A stretch of DNA of 64,000 nucleotides from Haliclona indistincta (lineage: Eukaryota > Porifera > Demospongiae > Haplosclerida > Chalinidae), in contig OZ024784.1 in the NCBI GenBank assembly GCA_964017065.1, positions 5,561,152 to 5,625,151 on the forward strand, given 5' to 3'. Of the stretch, positions 21,706-32,788 are shown piece after piece; positions within the stretch are counted from its first letter, which is position 1; every line of letters starts with the position of its first letter. A model generated the notes under the pieces. That model was not told the DNA's origin. It ran no database searches and saw nothing but the letters and a program-made list of their open reading frames with translations. The position numbers and the translations under genes were made by a program.

Positions 21706-24560
21706 CTAGTCATCTGCAAGCATGTTTAGTATTCTTGCTCTCAGCGACTTCAGTCCAGTAGCCAATGCTGGTTGATCAGTGTCTTGTTCTACACAGTGCA
21801 CATCATGAGGTAGTGTGGCATAGACAAGCTGAAGTAATACTGATAGTTGTTGGTGAGAGCTAGGTTGATAAGTCACAAAGACATTTAAAATTCTATAAAA
21901 TAAAGAAAACCTCACCTATGATGCATTATAGACAGTACAGCTTCATATTGTCTACACACGCAGTGTATCACAGTACCATCAAGTGGAGAAGAGGTGCTGC
22001 TGGAGGATGGCACATTGATAGGTATTGCAGAGCTACCATCAAGCACAATAACATGATGTGGCAGTCCATTACGTAGCATTGCTGGCAAACAGACGAGGCT
22101 AGTGTGACTGGAAGATAGTTTTACCTACACAGCAAAACTGAATTCTCTGTTACAAGAAGTGTGTGTACAAAGTCACCTTTGTCACATCTCTGCAGCCTAG
22201 CAAACATGCCAGGTCTCTGTGGCTAGTCGAGTATTCTTCATCTAATGTTAAGAATAAGCTGCCTACAGAAAACATCAGTAAGCTATAGACATCATGTATA
22301 CCTACCAGTCCAGTATTGAAGACATTCTAATGAGACTTGAAATTCTTTTGAGCAAACATCACTAGCAGCCAGAGATAAGCAGCAAAGCTGTTTACTTTTA
22401 ATGCACCAGTTGTCAGTACCATCTTCCTCTTGCCATGACGCTATCACAGCCACCTCAACAGAAATCGCGAAAAATTTTGGCAAAGAAGTAGATATTATGA
22501 AGCAAGCTGAGCCTTGACAACAGAGGCAGCTCTCTCTGAGTGCATCTTCTGCTGAACAATCATTACTAGCTCCAGTACTACCTTTGTTCTCTATACATAA
22601 TTTCTTTAACGGAGGTCTACAATCATCATGAGTAGAAACTTTGTTTCTGTGAGCAATGACAATGCGTGACTTGCATACCACTGGAAGATGTTGCTGGTTA
22701 GTAGTAGACAGAGAGAGTGACAAGCCTTGCATGTCACTGCAAATAAGAATTTAATGGTTCTGTGTAAATTTCTACACAGAAATATGCTCACACTGAGGAC
22801 ACATTTTTGACAGACACTCCAATCACCCACTGACAATCTACAATCCTTTCCCAGCAGTCACTCAATCGCAAGGTTGTGTCACTGTGTTCCCCAGATGTGC
22901 TTCTTGCAGTTGCTAAGAAACTATGATGGTGAATTAGTGATCGTCTAAACATGAGACTTACTCACCAGTAGACTCAATATTCCCAGGAACAATGCACAAC
23001 AGTGACTGCAACAATTAAGATAAACAACTTGCTGAAATGATATATTAATACCTGGTCACAACTAGCAATTCGAGAGTAATCAGAAGTGTGCTCTTCTTGA
23101 TAACCATTGATCTGTTTCAAGAGCTTTAGTCCATTGCTAAACATGTCACATTTTCTCTGTAAATTCCGCCTCGCGCTGTCCAACTGAGTCTCTCCTCGCT
23201 AATTATTCAATTCAAAACTAGAAGGCCTGAGTGTTGCCTGTGACTCACCAGTTTCCTCACTTGAAGAGCAGTGAGAGCTGTCTTGAGAGCATGTGAAGCA
23301 TAATCATCAGGAGATGATGGTGCCTGAATATGCCCCTAAAGATGAACGCATAGACCTGTTCTTCATCATGCACAAGAAACTTACACTGCTGCTATACTGC
23401 ATTCCATCAAAGTCCAAAATAATAAATTCACCTACATGTATTTAAATAGCAAAATAAGAATGTAGTACCGGTAGAATGTTCTATACCTCTCATCAGCATC
23501 AGTAGCTGCTCATTACCCATTCTAGTAAAGTCTCCAACTAACATATCACAATCTTCATTCAATTCATTCCTCTCCCATGTCTGCTGAGGAGTATACTTGA
23601 ACGACACTGTCTTAGTGAGTTCATCTTCGGCAAGCTGGCAAACAATAACTGTACCTTTACCAGCAACCTGCACATCATAATCAAACAGCTAACAGTGATA
23701 CCATGTATACTAACCTGTACAGTGGAGATGTGGCTAGGTATTCCTCCAACATCGACACAATGTGTTATTGTGCCTGCTTCCACCACCACAATTTGATTGT
23801 ATGAAGTGCCTACAATGAACTCAGGCGACATGAGTGGTGCCGCGGTAACTGGGTCAATGCATAGCTTCCAATTCAACGTCATGCATTTGATGATGGCAGC
23901 ATACTCTTGTGGAATAAGTGTTTCTGAAACTTGAGTATACTCTAGACTTGTACCAGTGAGATTGACCAAAATAGATCTAAATAAATATTGTGAACTGGAG
24001 AGCAATGTCAAGCATCGAAATTTTATCACAAGCAGAACAGAAGCAAGATTTATTTTTCTCTTTCCAGTCCAGTCAAATGACCAAACATTGCAAATAGCCT
24101 TCTGATCGTGCACTAATTGAGTGGCAGATAACTTAAGAGGCTCGACATTGTGAAACAAAGGAAAAGAAACACACAGAGTATCAGGAGAGAATCCTATTAC
24201 ACTTGGTCCACTGCACATGATAAGAGTGCCTTTGGTAATCCAGTCACTCACACTACTGCTTGGGAATTTTACAGAAATGTTCAAATAGTTGCGCAAGGAC
24301 GCATCAAAGCAGAATAAACGTAGACTACGTTTGGTGTGATCGGTACACAGTGCATAAATCTCATAGCTGCCGCTGTGTGCATTGTATGCAGTGTCCAGCC
24401 TGACCACGTGGTGACCGCTGAAATCGTGAGACAAGACTGTTTGTAACTTCCAGTCACCGCAACCGTTCTTCAGAAGTTTGCACTGTTCCAAACGACATCG
24501 TTTATCCAAGGAGACTATAGTGCCAAGATAAGAACAAATCGTTCCTGATGTCACAGGCAT
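21706..24560 (-). CDS. FANCB: FANCB orthologue, Fanconi anaemia core complex
   Basis: Starts MPVTSGTICSYLGTIVS in a long first exon (to about 23670), then about nine shorter exons. The N-terminal half is a divergent beta-propeller-like region. Diagnostic blocks are WERNELNEDCDMLVGDFTRM followed by GNEQLLMLMRG and, after a short intron, FIILDFDGMQYSS, corresponding to FANCB DDF.GSGTEQVLLLF...ITDLGKINYSS. Further on, RIVDCQWVIGVSVKNVSS matches the FANCB RVIDDSLVVGVK region. FANCB pairs with FANCL and FAAP100 in the catalytic module that monoubiquitinates FANCD2-FANCI during crosslink repair. The family evolves quickly, so the sparse identity is expected. The C-terminus ends RILNMLADD. The 152-bp gap to the divergent membrane-protein gene probably holds a shared promoter. 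Confidence 0.85.
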
Positions 24561-24712
24561 ACATACAGGCGTACCACCAATACCCCTGCCACCAATACAT
24601 GCAGCACCATTTCAAGTGTAAAAATTTACGGTAAGTCCGCGCCCCGCCCCCGCGAAAAACCAGGCTCAAACTCCTCCTTTTCCGACCGTACCTGCACCTG
24701 TCCCCTCCTTCA
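24561..24712. promoter_or_regulatory. Divergent promoter, FANCB / membrane protein gene
   Basis: 152 bp between opposed starts, locally GC-rich (gtccgcgccccgcccccgcg near 24633) in otherwise AT-rich DNA. A GC box-like (Sp1/KLF-type) element is likely. Confidence 0.55.
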
Positions 24713-27700
24713 TTGCACTCCTCCTACTCTGCTGAAGCACAGCGCCTGTCCCATGCTATGTTCTGGTCCGTCTTCGCTGGACTTCTTGTGAGCGCCTTTG
24801 CTACTGGGGCGCTCTCACAGCGATCGGATAACGGAACGACAGTTACACCGACTTCTGCAACCAGCGAGCCGCCACCGAGGCAAGTAAAAATAGGCGCCGA
24901 ATATTCTCATCTTCCAAGCCCTCTATTAGCTAAACATTATTTTTTTATTATAAAACTATTTTTGTGTTTACAACTATAACGTGTTGCCGAGATTGTTTAC
25001 CTAGCTGTACTGGGGGTGCAATTATCGACAGATGTGTCTGTAGACAGATGTGTCCCAGTGGGATAGTGGTTAATACAGTGTTGTGATAGCCCAAGTCAAT
25101 AGATTTTGATACTGGCAACCATCAATTAACACCATCTCCATCAACACCACCACATAACTAACACTCTTCTCCTCCTAACAGTTTTTCCCTATGGCTCTCC
25201 CAGTATTGGTATGTACTGCTGATAGTGGTCGTGCTATTGGTGGTGGTGTCTGTTCTGATATGCGCATGCGTCATCCACAGGCAGTCTCGTACCTCTGTCT
25301 CTCTTGATCAAAACAACAAAAGGTCAGTGGTTCAACATCCACTTCCTTTGCTTAGTGTACCTCCACATTCCATGTACCATATTAGCTAACCTGTACTGGA
25401 GTATGGAATTATAAAATTATAGGAATTTGTGTTGAGAAAGATTGTATCACCAGTACAGGCATTCTAGCAAGTGATTTAGTTGGTAGTGGTTATTGCACAG
25501 CAACCACTTTCTTTGTGGTTAGACTCCCTTTGCTGTAATCAGTTAAACACTTTGTATTTAGTGAACATAACAAATCTCTTCTCTGCTAGAATTTCGCTCT
25601 CTAATGGTAGTGTCATGTTCACAATTTGCTACTAACAACACTCATATCATTGAGTAGACTATATTATTACTCTCGTGATCATGTCATGTGATGATGTGCA
25701 TGGTTAATAACTCATGGTCTATTTGACCTTGTGAATAGTTGTCATCCTGTTGTATTGAGTACCATTGGCTCCATTTTTGTCCAGCTATGCTGTTCCACCT
25801 TGGGACCGATCTGACAGACCACAGCATTCTCCACATCGTAGTCTACCAGTTACCAACTCCTCCTCTCTGTCAGAAGACTCCACACCTGTTCCTTCTCATA
25901 GCTCATTCCACTCAGTTCGACTCCATGGGCACTCACGAAGACCTTCATCGCGCCTTCCCTCAGAGATGGGTGATACTGTAAAGGTGTGTGTTGTGCACAT
26001 GGTAGTAGTTTAATGTTCTCAATGTCTATTATAGCCAGACAGTAGGAGTGACTCATCTGGAGGGTCATCAGCATCACTAATGGGGCGTAACAGTAGAGGT
26101 CTTGATTATCAGGTATTCTTGATATTGGCTGATTGTCCTATGATTTTCATAAACAGTGCATGTATTACTGAGAGACAGTGAGATGTTGGCAAATGTTCTT
26201 CAATAGACATCAAAGCTTCAGAGATGTGATCTGCTATTATGTATTTATGTCTGCAGCGATCCAAGCCAATGACACGAAGAGCTTTGTCTAGTCCAGTGAT
26301 ACAGGTTCCCAGAATGGTACCTGAAGGGCAGTCAGCACTGTATCCCGCCTCCTCTACACTCTCTGTGGGCTCAAGCACTTCTGGACACTCAGGGTTATCA
26401 TATCGTTTCCATGGTAACAGTGAAGGAGGAGCAGTCATTGAGGTAATGGTGTTGTATGTAAAAAGCTGAAATACATAGAAATGCTGTTTATGTTATTCAA
26501 TCAGCTTCTTAATGTAATTCTAATGATCATGAATATCATTTGTTATGTTTGTACATTTTGTACAACTATTTGGCAAAAATTATTATTTTGTACACATTCA
26601 GGTGGGTGTGACTGTACACACACCTGGTGATCCTGACAAAGCTGTCAGTGTAACTACAGCTGCTGCTCTTGCTGAATCTGCCAAAAAGCTTGCCCAAGAA
26701 GCAGCAAGTTTTATTGATGAGGAGCAAGAGGTTGGACTAGATCATGAGTATAGAGTAGTTACTCTTGTGTGTTGTTTCAGAGCTCTAGAGTATGGCAACA
26801 TCGACACATCCATTCACACACACCATTGAGACAGTCTTATTCTGGTGGGTCCAGCAGGGCATCTTGTCGCTCTCTCCCTCCTCATCTCCTTCCACACTCT
26901 GGACATCTTGCTACAGCAAGCCTTGATATGCCGCCACATAGAGGATCCAGAGGGAGAAGAAGAACTGGGCAAGAAGATGAGGACGATGAACTTAGACTGT
27001 CTACTACCTCATCATCTCTTTCGTCACAGCTGCATGAACAAGACTCTGCATACCACTCCTTGTCACAACGCCCTATACGATCATCTCTACAATCTATTCA
27101 CCATCCAAGACTATCCAGTCAACCATATTTACCAAGGACAACTAGAGAGAGGTATGCATTGAACAGGCAAGATCTCTCAAGAAATAGTTTGGATTATGAT
27201 GTGACATCTAGCCGCGCACCAAGCTGTGATATTCCACGCCATTCTTACGCTCACCATAACCAATCGTATCTACAACCTGCTTATAGTAGAAAGCATTCCA
27301 TTGATGGTGCAACCCCTGTCATCAGGAATAGTGATGCGCCGTTGTATACTAGAAAGCATTCCTATGATGGGATTGTCCCTGTCGTCAGAGGCAATGAAAG
27401 ATCTCATTATGCCAAAGCAGATATGGATGGTCTTAATCGTAGAAGAGAACTGACTCGAGAAAGAAACATTGCTACTCACCTTGAGGAAGAACCGCTTGAG
27501 GTGTGTTTAATTTTTTTTCTCCAATTTTACCATTTATTCTTGTGCATAGCACCCTCATTCAACAGCAAGTTCCGTGAATACTGATGTAGAGACAGTGCAC
27601 TTGGACAGGTATCCACGAGATGCTAGGCAACCAGTAAGTAAGTCAAAGTAATGTTGGTATTCCATACATAGTTCATTAGAGTGACAGCCCACACTATGGT

Positions 27701-28217
27701 TTGACCTTTCATTGTAACAACGCATAATAGTAGCCATGAATTTGGTACACAAGGTCATAAAATGCATCAGGTGTATCCAATAGTGATCTATCATGAAGAG
27801 CAAAACTTACTTCATGTACCACCACTATGCATAATGTGGTTATTACGTCCAATCGCAAGTTGATCTTCATTCTTATTTTGGAACATCAAATTATTGTGGA
27901 GTGGGAGAAAAAATGTGCCCATTTATGCAGTCAATTATTCACGTAATCTCTTCTCCTTGCAGGGTGATAGAAATCATTTACCATTGCAACGTTTGGTTAG
28001 AGAGATTAACTTGAACCCACACACAACTGCTTCATTGAATAGCTATCCTACTGGACGGACAGAGACCACTGAGCCAATGGAACACACAGAGATGACAACA
28101 ACCGAACACCAATCTCTTGAACAACCTCAGTACGAATCAAACGACTCATTTTGCCCTACAGCTGATGACAAACTGACAGCAGGCGACCATGTCAATATCA
28201 CAACCATTCATGTGTGA
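24713..28217 (+). CDS. Unrecognised single-pass membrane protein, Ser/Arg/Tyr-rich tail
   Basis: About ten exons. Exon 1 encodes a signal peptide (second Met at 24758: MFWSVFAGLLVSAFATGALS) and a short Thr-rich ectodomain, ending at an apparent GC donor (gcaagt at about 24881). Exon 2 (from about 25182) gives a strong helix: YWYVLLIVVVLLVVVSVLIC, then basic HRQSR. The cytoplasmic part is long, disordered and Ser-rich (SLSEDSTPVPSHSSFHS). It includes SVTTAAALAESAKKLAQEAA, a likely amphipathic helix, and a near-duplicate motif: YSRKHSIDGATPVIRN and YTRKHSYDGIVPVVRG. It ends with a Thr-rich tail (TEPMEHTEMTTTEHQS). The topology resembles small adhesion or adaptor receptors. I recognise no family. 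Exon borders between 25990 and 27900 are approximate. Confidence 0.75.
25040..25115 (+). other. Possible decayed tRNA-derived (SINE) fragment in intron
   Basis: gatagtggttaatac resembles an A box, as in tRNA-His (tatagtggttagtac), and is followed by gttgtg as in that tRNA. The B-box position has only gattttgatactgg, so it is degenerate. It lies in the first intron of the membrane-protein gene. Not a functional tRNA. Confidence 0.25.
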
Positions 28218-28397
28218 TACAACACTAGAATATCACTCAACAGCCAATGTTGGTAAGTGCATTGGTCCATCAGACTATTATTGGAGATCACTGAACACTA
28301 TACACGTGCTACTACTACAGACCTGACGGATGACCACTTATCAAAAGATCATAGTTCAAAACTGAGTTGATTAAATAAAATTTGAATCTACCTAACA

Positions 28398-31300
28398 TCA
28401 TACTTCACTAATAGAGTGTGCAGAGTGATCATGTAAATACTGTGGATTAGCTGTTGAGTGTTCTAGTGAAACAGCTGATAGCTCCTTAACAAACTCGCCA
28501 AAAATAATGATGGCATACAGCGAACTTGCTGTAACCTTGTATTGCTTCTTTTTTCTTTTTAATGCTGCCATAGACTTGCCCCCTTCGGTATATGCTCTTC
28601 TCCTCATTCTCTCACCCTGAGGTGCTACAGCATCTTGAATCGGGGTCTCTTGGTCGCCAAGATCAGAGAGACAAGAGTTGGTTTTAACAAGCATCTTGAG
28701 TGATCCACTTCTTGGTGTGGAATCTTCTTTGACATTTCCACATTTTACAGCTGCTTTGTAGATCATTGTCTTGCGTGCTCGACCTAGTCTGTAGTCAAAG
28801 TTCTCCCTCTCTTTGACCAAACTGTCTATTGTGTCTGTGATGCCTTGTATGACCTGGAGAAAATTGAGACATAAATATTATTACTTTTAGTGTGTAATAA
28901 ACCTCACAAAAAACAGGTTGGGCACTCCTGGCTTTAGGACTAGTTGGTGATTGAGTAAGAGAGAACAGAGAAGGGGCTGAGGATAGTACACTAGTCGAGT
29001 AATGACTCTTGTCAATAACAGGTTTATCACAGGCTGGTTGTTTAGTATTTTTGCCAATCGCTCAAGAAGAACCTTCAGCAACAGTCCAACTCTGTCTGTG
29101 AATCTGTCATGTAATGATTCCGAGTGTCGTCTCAGTGAACGTCTACGTACTACAGAAGGAGATGAAGTAGGTGAGACCATAGGCGAAGCTTGGCTGTCAA
29201 CAACAGATGGTAAAGTATCGATTGGTACTGAGAGGCCATCTGGTGATTGTACATTAACTTGAGGACCAGAGCTATCGTTAGTGGCTGGCTTAGTAGCATG
29301 ATTTATGTCATGCGATGAGGCAAAGTCAGTCACAATGCACCTATCATAGGTACTAGACCAACAGATACAAGCTTCAGCACATTGTTTTATGGCAGCTCTA
29401 GCTTCAGCAAGGTAATTCAAATATCCCATTTCTTCTGGAATTAGTTCGAATATGTTTGAAACAACATCAGCAGATGGGTAAACCAAACTACTACCATCTG
29501 ATGATGGTACTCCATTTGACATCATTTGGAGAGTGCTCTGTAGAGAAGCAGCAGACACACTGCTGCATGTGCTCGAAGTGCTTCCTCGTCGCACTCTGTG
29601 AGGATGATTAGGAGAGGGTACACGATTCTCTTCTTGCGCAGTAGCAGAAAGTGACACTGTGTCTCCCGTCTTGTGAGAATTATCATTAGAAGACTGGTGG
29701 TCAATAGGAGTTGGAGATGAGCCACGACTAGAGTGGGTAGGGCTTTTAGCCCTCTGTGCTAAAGAGTCCAGATACCTTCTCTCTGCTTTGTTACATGCTT
29801 CTGGTACCAACTGTAGCAGCCGGCGAGCAGACTGCCCATACATGTCTGGATTTCCAAGCACAGGTATCTGGGTGGGCATCACATGATCACCTGGCATAAG
29901 ATACCTACAGAACAAATGTGCTCACACACTCTTGCCAATTGTCATCACTCACTTTAGTATGGTCTCTAAGAGAAAATCCTCACAGTTTAGATTCAATAAT
30001 AGATGAAAGAGCTCAAGAGCCATGGCAGGTAACTGTTGAGAAAAAGAAGCATCATAATATTGGCAAATAAGACTAAACATCACCTTATCATTGCTGCTAG
30101 CTATATATTGTATGAGGCAGTTGAGTATTGGTTTAGTATCACATGAGCCAATAGTAAGAAATTGCAAAAACTCCCTCATCAGGAGAGGGTTTGTGATGTT
30201 AGTGAGAAACACAATGAGGTAGCCAACCGCCACTGCCGCACTATCTTCAGATGTCTAAGAAATAAGATGGTAAGTGACAACAGAAAATCTATTAAGATTT
30301 ACCTGTAGCAGAGCTGGTCCCAGCACTTGTTGTAGAAATCCGTTCCTTACTAGAGACACCACTCCCTTGCAAACAACAGCTGGAGCCATCTAGAAAAAGT
30401 ATTTTTAATATTCAAAATTCTAGGTAAGAGCACATAGTGTGGTATTACCTGAAGAACTGAATTGCAAAAAGCCAATGCTTGGAGAAATCGTCGAAGTTGA
30501 GGGACATGATCAATGGAGGACAGTGGAGACTCCCACTCATCTGTTATCAGCTCAACTGATGTGGGTAATTCAGAGTAGATAGCGCTGAGACCAGTAGCCA
30601 ATACCTACATCAATAGACACATGCCAGTACTTACTTTACTCATACTACTATGGAGTAGTATGGTCTCTCACATCTGATAAGCTACCTACTATCTTTACTA
30701 ACCTGACAAAAGCTGGTGTCAGCAACTATAAACTCTCCAAGATGAGAAAGAGGAGAGCGTGCAGCTATGAAGAGGCACACTAACATGGCATCCCGACTTC
30801 GCTTTCCCTCCTCTTTACTGTTGTGCATATGAGGAACTAGCTGTGTAAAAATGAGAAACTTGGATGGTTTCTGGCCCTCTCCATCAACATAGAAAAGATC
30901 AAGTAACGACTCATGCTCTTGAATGAGAAGACATATTTGCTGAAGGAGTGGAACCACACTGGCAGCGAGATCTTGTTCTGGCAGCATTTCACATGCTCTC
31001 AGTAGGCGGCTCATTGGACGCAGTACTTGCTGGTGGATAAGAAGAGGAGGTCCAGGAATTGAGAGCAGCCGAGTGCAGAATTGGAGCAAGATGATTCGAA
31101 CATCACGTGAAAACGAGCGTTGACGGGTAGTAAATAGATAGACCTTCTCCAACACATTCTCACTGAGAAACAACTCCAGGCATGCACTAGTGTTGCTGCC
31201 TGATGCCAACTGATCTCTCTCTATTAAAGTAAAAAGAGCTTCGAGATGTTCTTTGAATTCTTGTAAAGTAAATGTGTCAGCTACCATTGTAGATATCAGA

Positions 31301-31548
31301 TCTTGTAGATCTCTCCATCTTTGCTCCATATCTTCAGCTATTGCTTCGCCATTATTCGAATGGGTTCGGGTGTCTATGTCGTCTTCGTCATCATCGTCTA
31401 GTTCATCAAACGGATTGCTGCTGATGGCAAGGGAAGGTGTCTTCTGCTTTACAAAAGAAGGCGGTTCTCTGTACACACGAGGAGTACGCGTGTGATTAGA
31501 CTGACGCTTCAGCTGCTCAAAGAACGCTTCAGTGTCTCGACTCATCAT
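28398..31548 (-). CDS. FHIP1: FHIP1 (FTS-Hook-interacting protein, ex-FAM160A)
   Basis: About seven exons starting MSRDTEAFFEQLKRQS (about 31548; an in-frame ATG also lies at 31578). The N-terminus is acidic, followed by the alpha-helical FHIP repeat core: FLSENVLEKVYLFTTRQ, RDAMLVCLFIAARSPLSHL, FCQVLATGLSAIYSELP, LLNLNCEDFLLETILKYLMP and DMYGQSARRLLQLVP. These match human FHIP1A/1B block for block. A disordered Ser/Thr/Pro region (about 29010-29700) precedes the C-terminal helices (IIFGEFVKELSAVSLEH). FHIP1 joins FTS and Hook proteins and couples dynein-dynactin to Rab5 early endosomes. The gene is head to head with VPS26C, another endosomal factor. An Asp run (about 31378-31410) is encoded by a tcatcatcg-type repeat. 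Confidence 0.92.
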
Positions 31549-31672
31549 TCCCTTTTCGAGCAGAAAGCGAAAGAGCACACTTTGCTGTGTTACTCTAATT
31601 GGAGCCTATCAACCACGTAATCAGCCCCACCTTCATTTTATCACGTGAACAGCCCCGCCCATTTGTATAAAA
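31549..31672. promoter_or_regulatory. Divergent promoter, FHIP1 / VPS26C
   Basis: About 124 bp between start codons (94 bp if FHIP1 starts at 31578). Contains cacgtgaa and cacgta E-box-like words, which could suit CLEAR-type (TFEB family) control of endolysosomal genes; the exact CLEAR consensus is not present, so this is speculative. Confidence 0.45.
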
Positions 31673-32563
31673 ATGGCATCGCTAGATATCAAGTTCAAGC
31701 GACCTAGCAAGATCTACAAGGATGGAGACACGGTTAAGGGATTCATGGTGGTCTCTACAAAGGATTCGCTCAGCCATAATGGAGCTACACTGACAATGGA
31801 AGGGATAGTTAACCTGCAGCTGAGTGCCAAAAGTGTTGGGATGTTTGAGGCCTTCTACAACTCCCTCAAACCTATCCAATTAGTCAGCTACTCTCTAGAA
31901 ATCTGCAAACCGGGAAAATTTCCAAGTGGAACAACTGAGGTTCCTTTTGAGCTTCCTCTCAAGCCCAAGGCTAACAAAAAGCTCTATGAGACCTACCACG
32001 GTGTTTTTGTGAATGTAACCTATTCACTACGGTGTGATATGAAACGATCTTTGCTCAGTAAAGATCTGCAAAAAGTGTCCGAGTTTATTGTTGAATACAA
32101 AGAGACCGATACGAAAGTTACCAACAAAGACGTAGAATATAGAATATCACCTCAGTCACTTGCGAATGTCAAGGAGAGAAGCAGTGTGCCTGATTTCTTG
32201 GTGACTGGAAAAATCAGTTCCGTCAACTGCTGCATAACAAAGCCATTCACAGGAGACCTGATGGTCGAGCGCTGTAGTACAGCAATCCGATCGATTGAGT
32301 TACAACTGGTGCGTGTTGAAACATGTGGATGTGCTGAGGGATACGCTAGGGACCCAACTGAAATTCAGAATATCCAGATAGCAGATGGAGACGTTCCTCG
32401 AGGAGTATCGATACCCATATTTATGATCTTTCCACGGCTTTTCACCTGCCCCACTCTGACAACTTCCAACTTCAAAGTTGAATTTGAGGTCAACATAGTC
32501 GTTGTGTTTCAAGATGACCATCTCGTGACAGAAAACTTTCCCATAACACTTACGAGAATGTAG
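31673..32563 (+). CDS. VPS26C: VPS26C (DSCR3), retriever complex subunit
   Basis: Intronless, 296 residues, equal to the human length (297). Arrestin-fold protein with very high conservation: TMEGIVNLQLSAKSVGMFEA, KPGKFPSGTTEVPFELPL, LYETYHGVFVNVTYSLRCDM, VETCGCAEGYARDPTEIQNI and MIFPRLFTCPTL. With VPS35L and VPS29 it forms retriever, part of the Commander assembly that recycles endosomal cargo such as integrins through SNX17. The start codon matches the family start (MxxLDIKxKR). A polyadenylation signal lies at about 32690. Confidence 0.97.
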   Translation: MASLDIKFKRPSKIYKDGDTVKGFMVVSTKDSLSHNGATLTMEGIVNLQLSAKSVGMFEAFYNSLKPIQLVSYSLEICKPGKFPSGTTEVPFELPLKPKANKKLYETYHGVFVNVTYSLRCDMKRSLLSKDLQKVSEFIVEYKETDTKVTNKDVEYRISPQSLANVKERSSVPDFLVTGKISSVNCCITKPFTGDLMVERCSTAIRSIELQLVRVETCGCAEGYARDPTEIQNIQIADGDVPRGVSIPIFMIFPRLFTCPTLTTSNFKVEFEVNIVVVFQDDHLVTENFPITLTRM

Positions 32564-32689
32564 GACATAGACTAGTGTTGTAGCTTGCTCATGTATAATG
32601 TATAGGTGTTGTTTGTTATGAAATGTTGTGAGTATTATAACAGTTGCACTACACCTTGTGTGAGTTTAAGAAATGCAACCCTCAATGAC

Positions 32690-32695
32690 AATAAA
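32690..32695 (+). terminator. Polyadenylation signal AATAAA (VPS26C)
   Basis: Canonical hexamer, partly repeated (aataaaaataaataaa), 127 bp after the VPS26C stop and facing the JADE 3' end. Confidence 0.6.
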
Positions 32696-32788
32696 AATAA
32701 ATAAAAACAGCAATCATCTTTGTCATGGTGAAAAAATGTATTAGATAAAAGGCTAAAACTGACGAATATTGAGCAAGGAGCATTATTC

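Noticed and set aside
25040..25115. Functional tRNA gene
   Set aside because: Only an A-box-like word is present; no B box consensus and no foldable cloverleaf.
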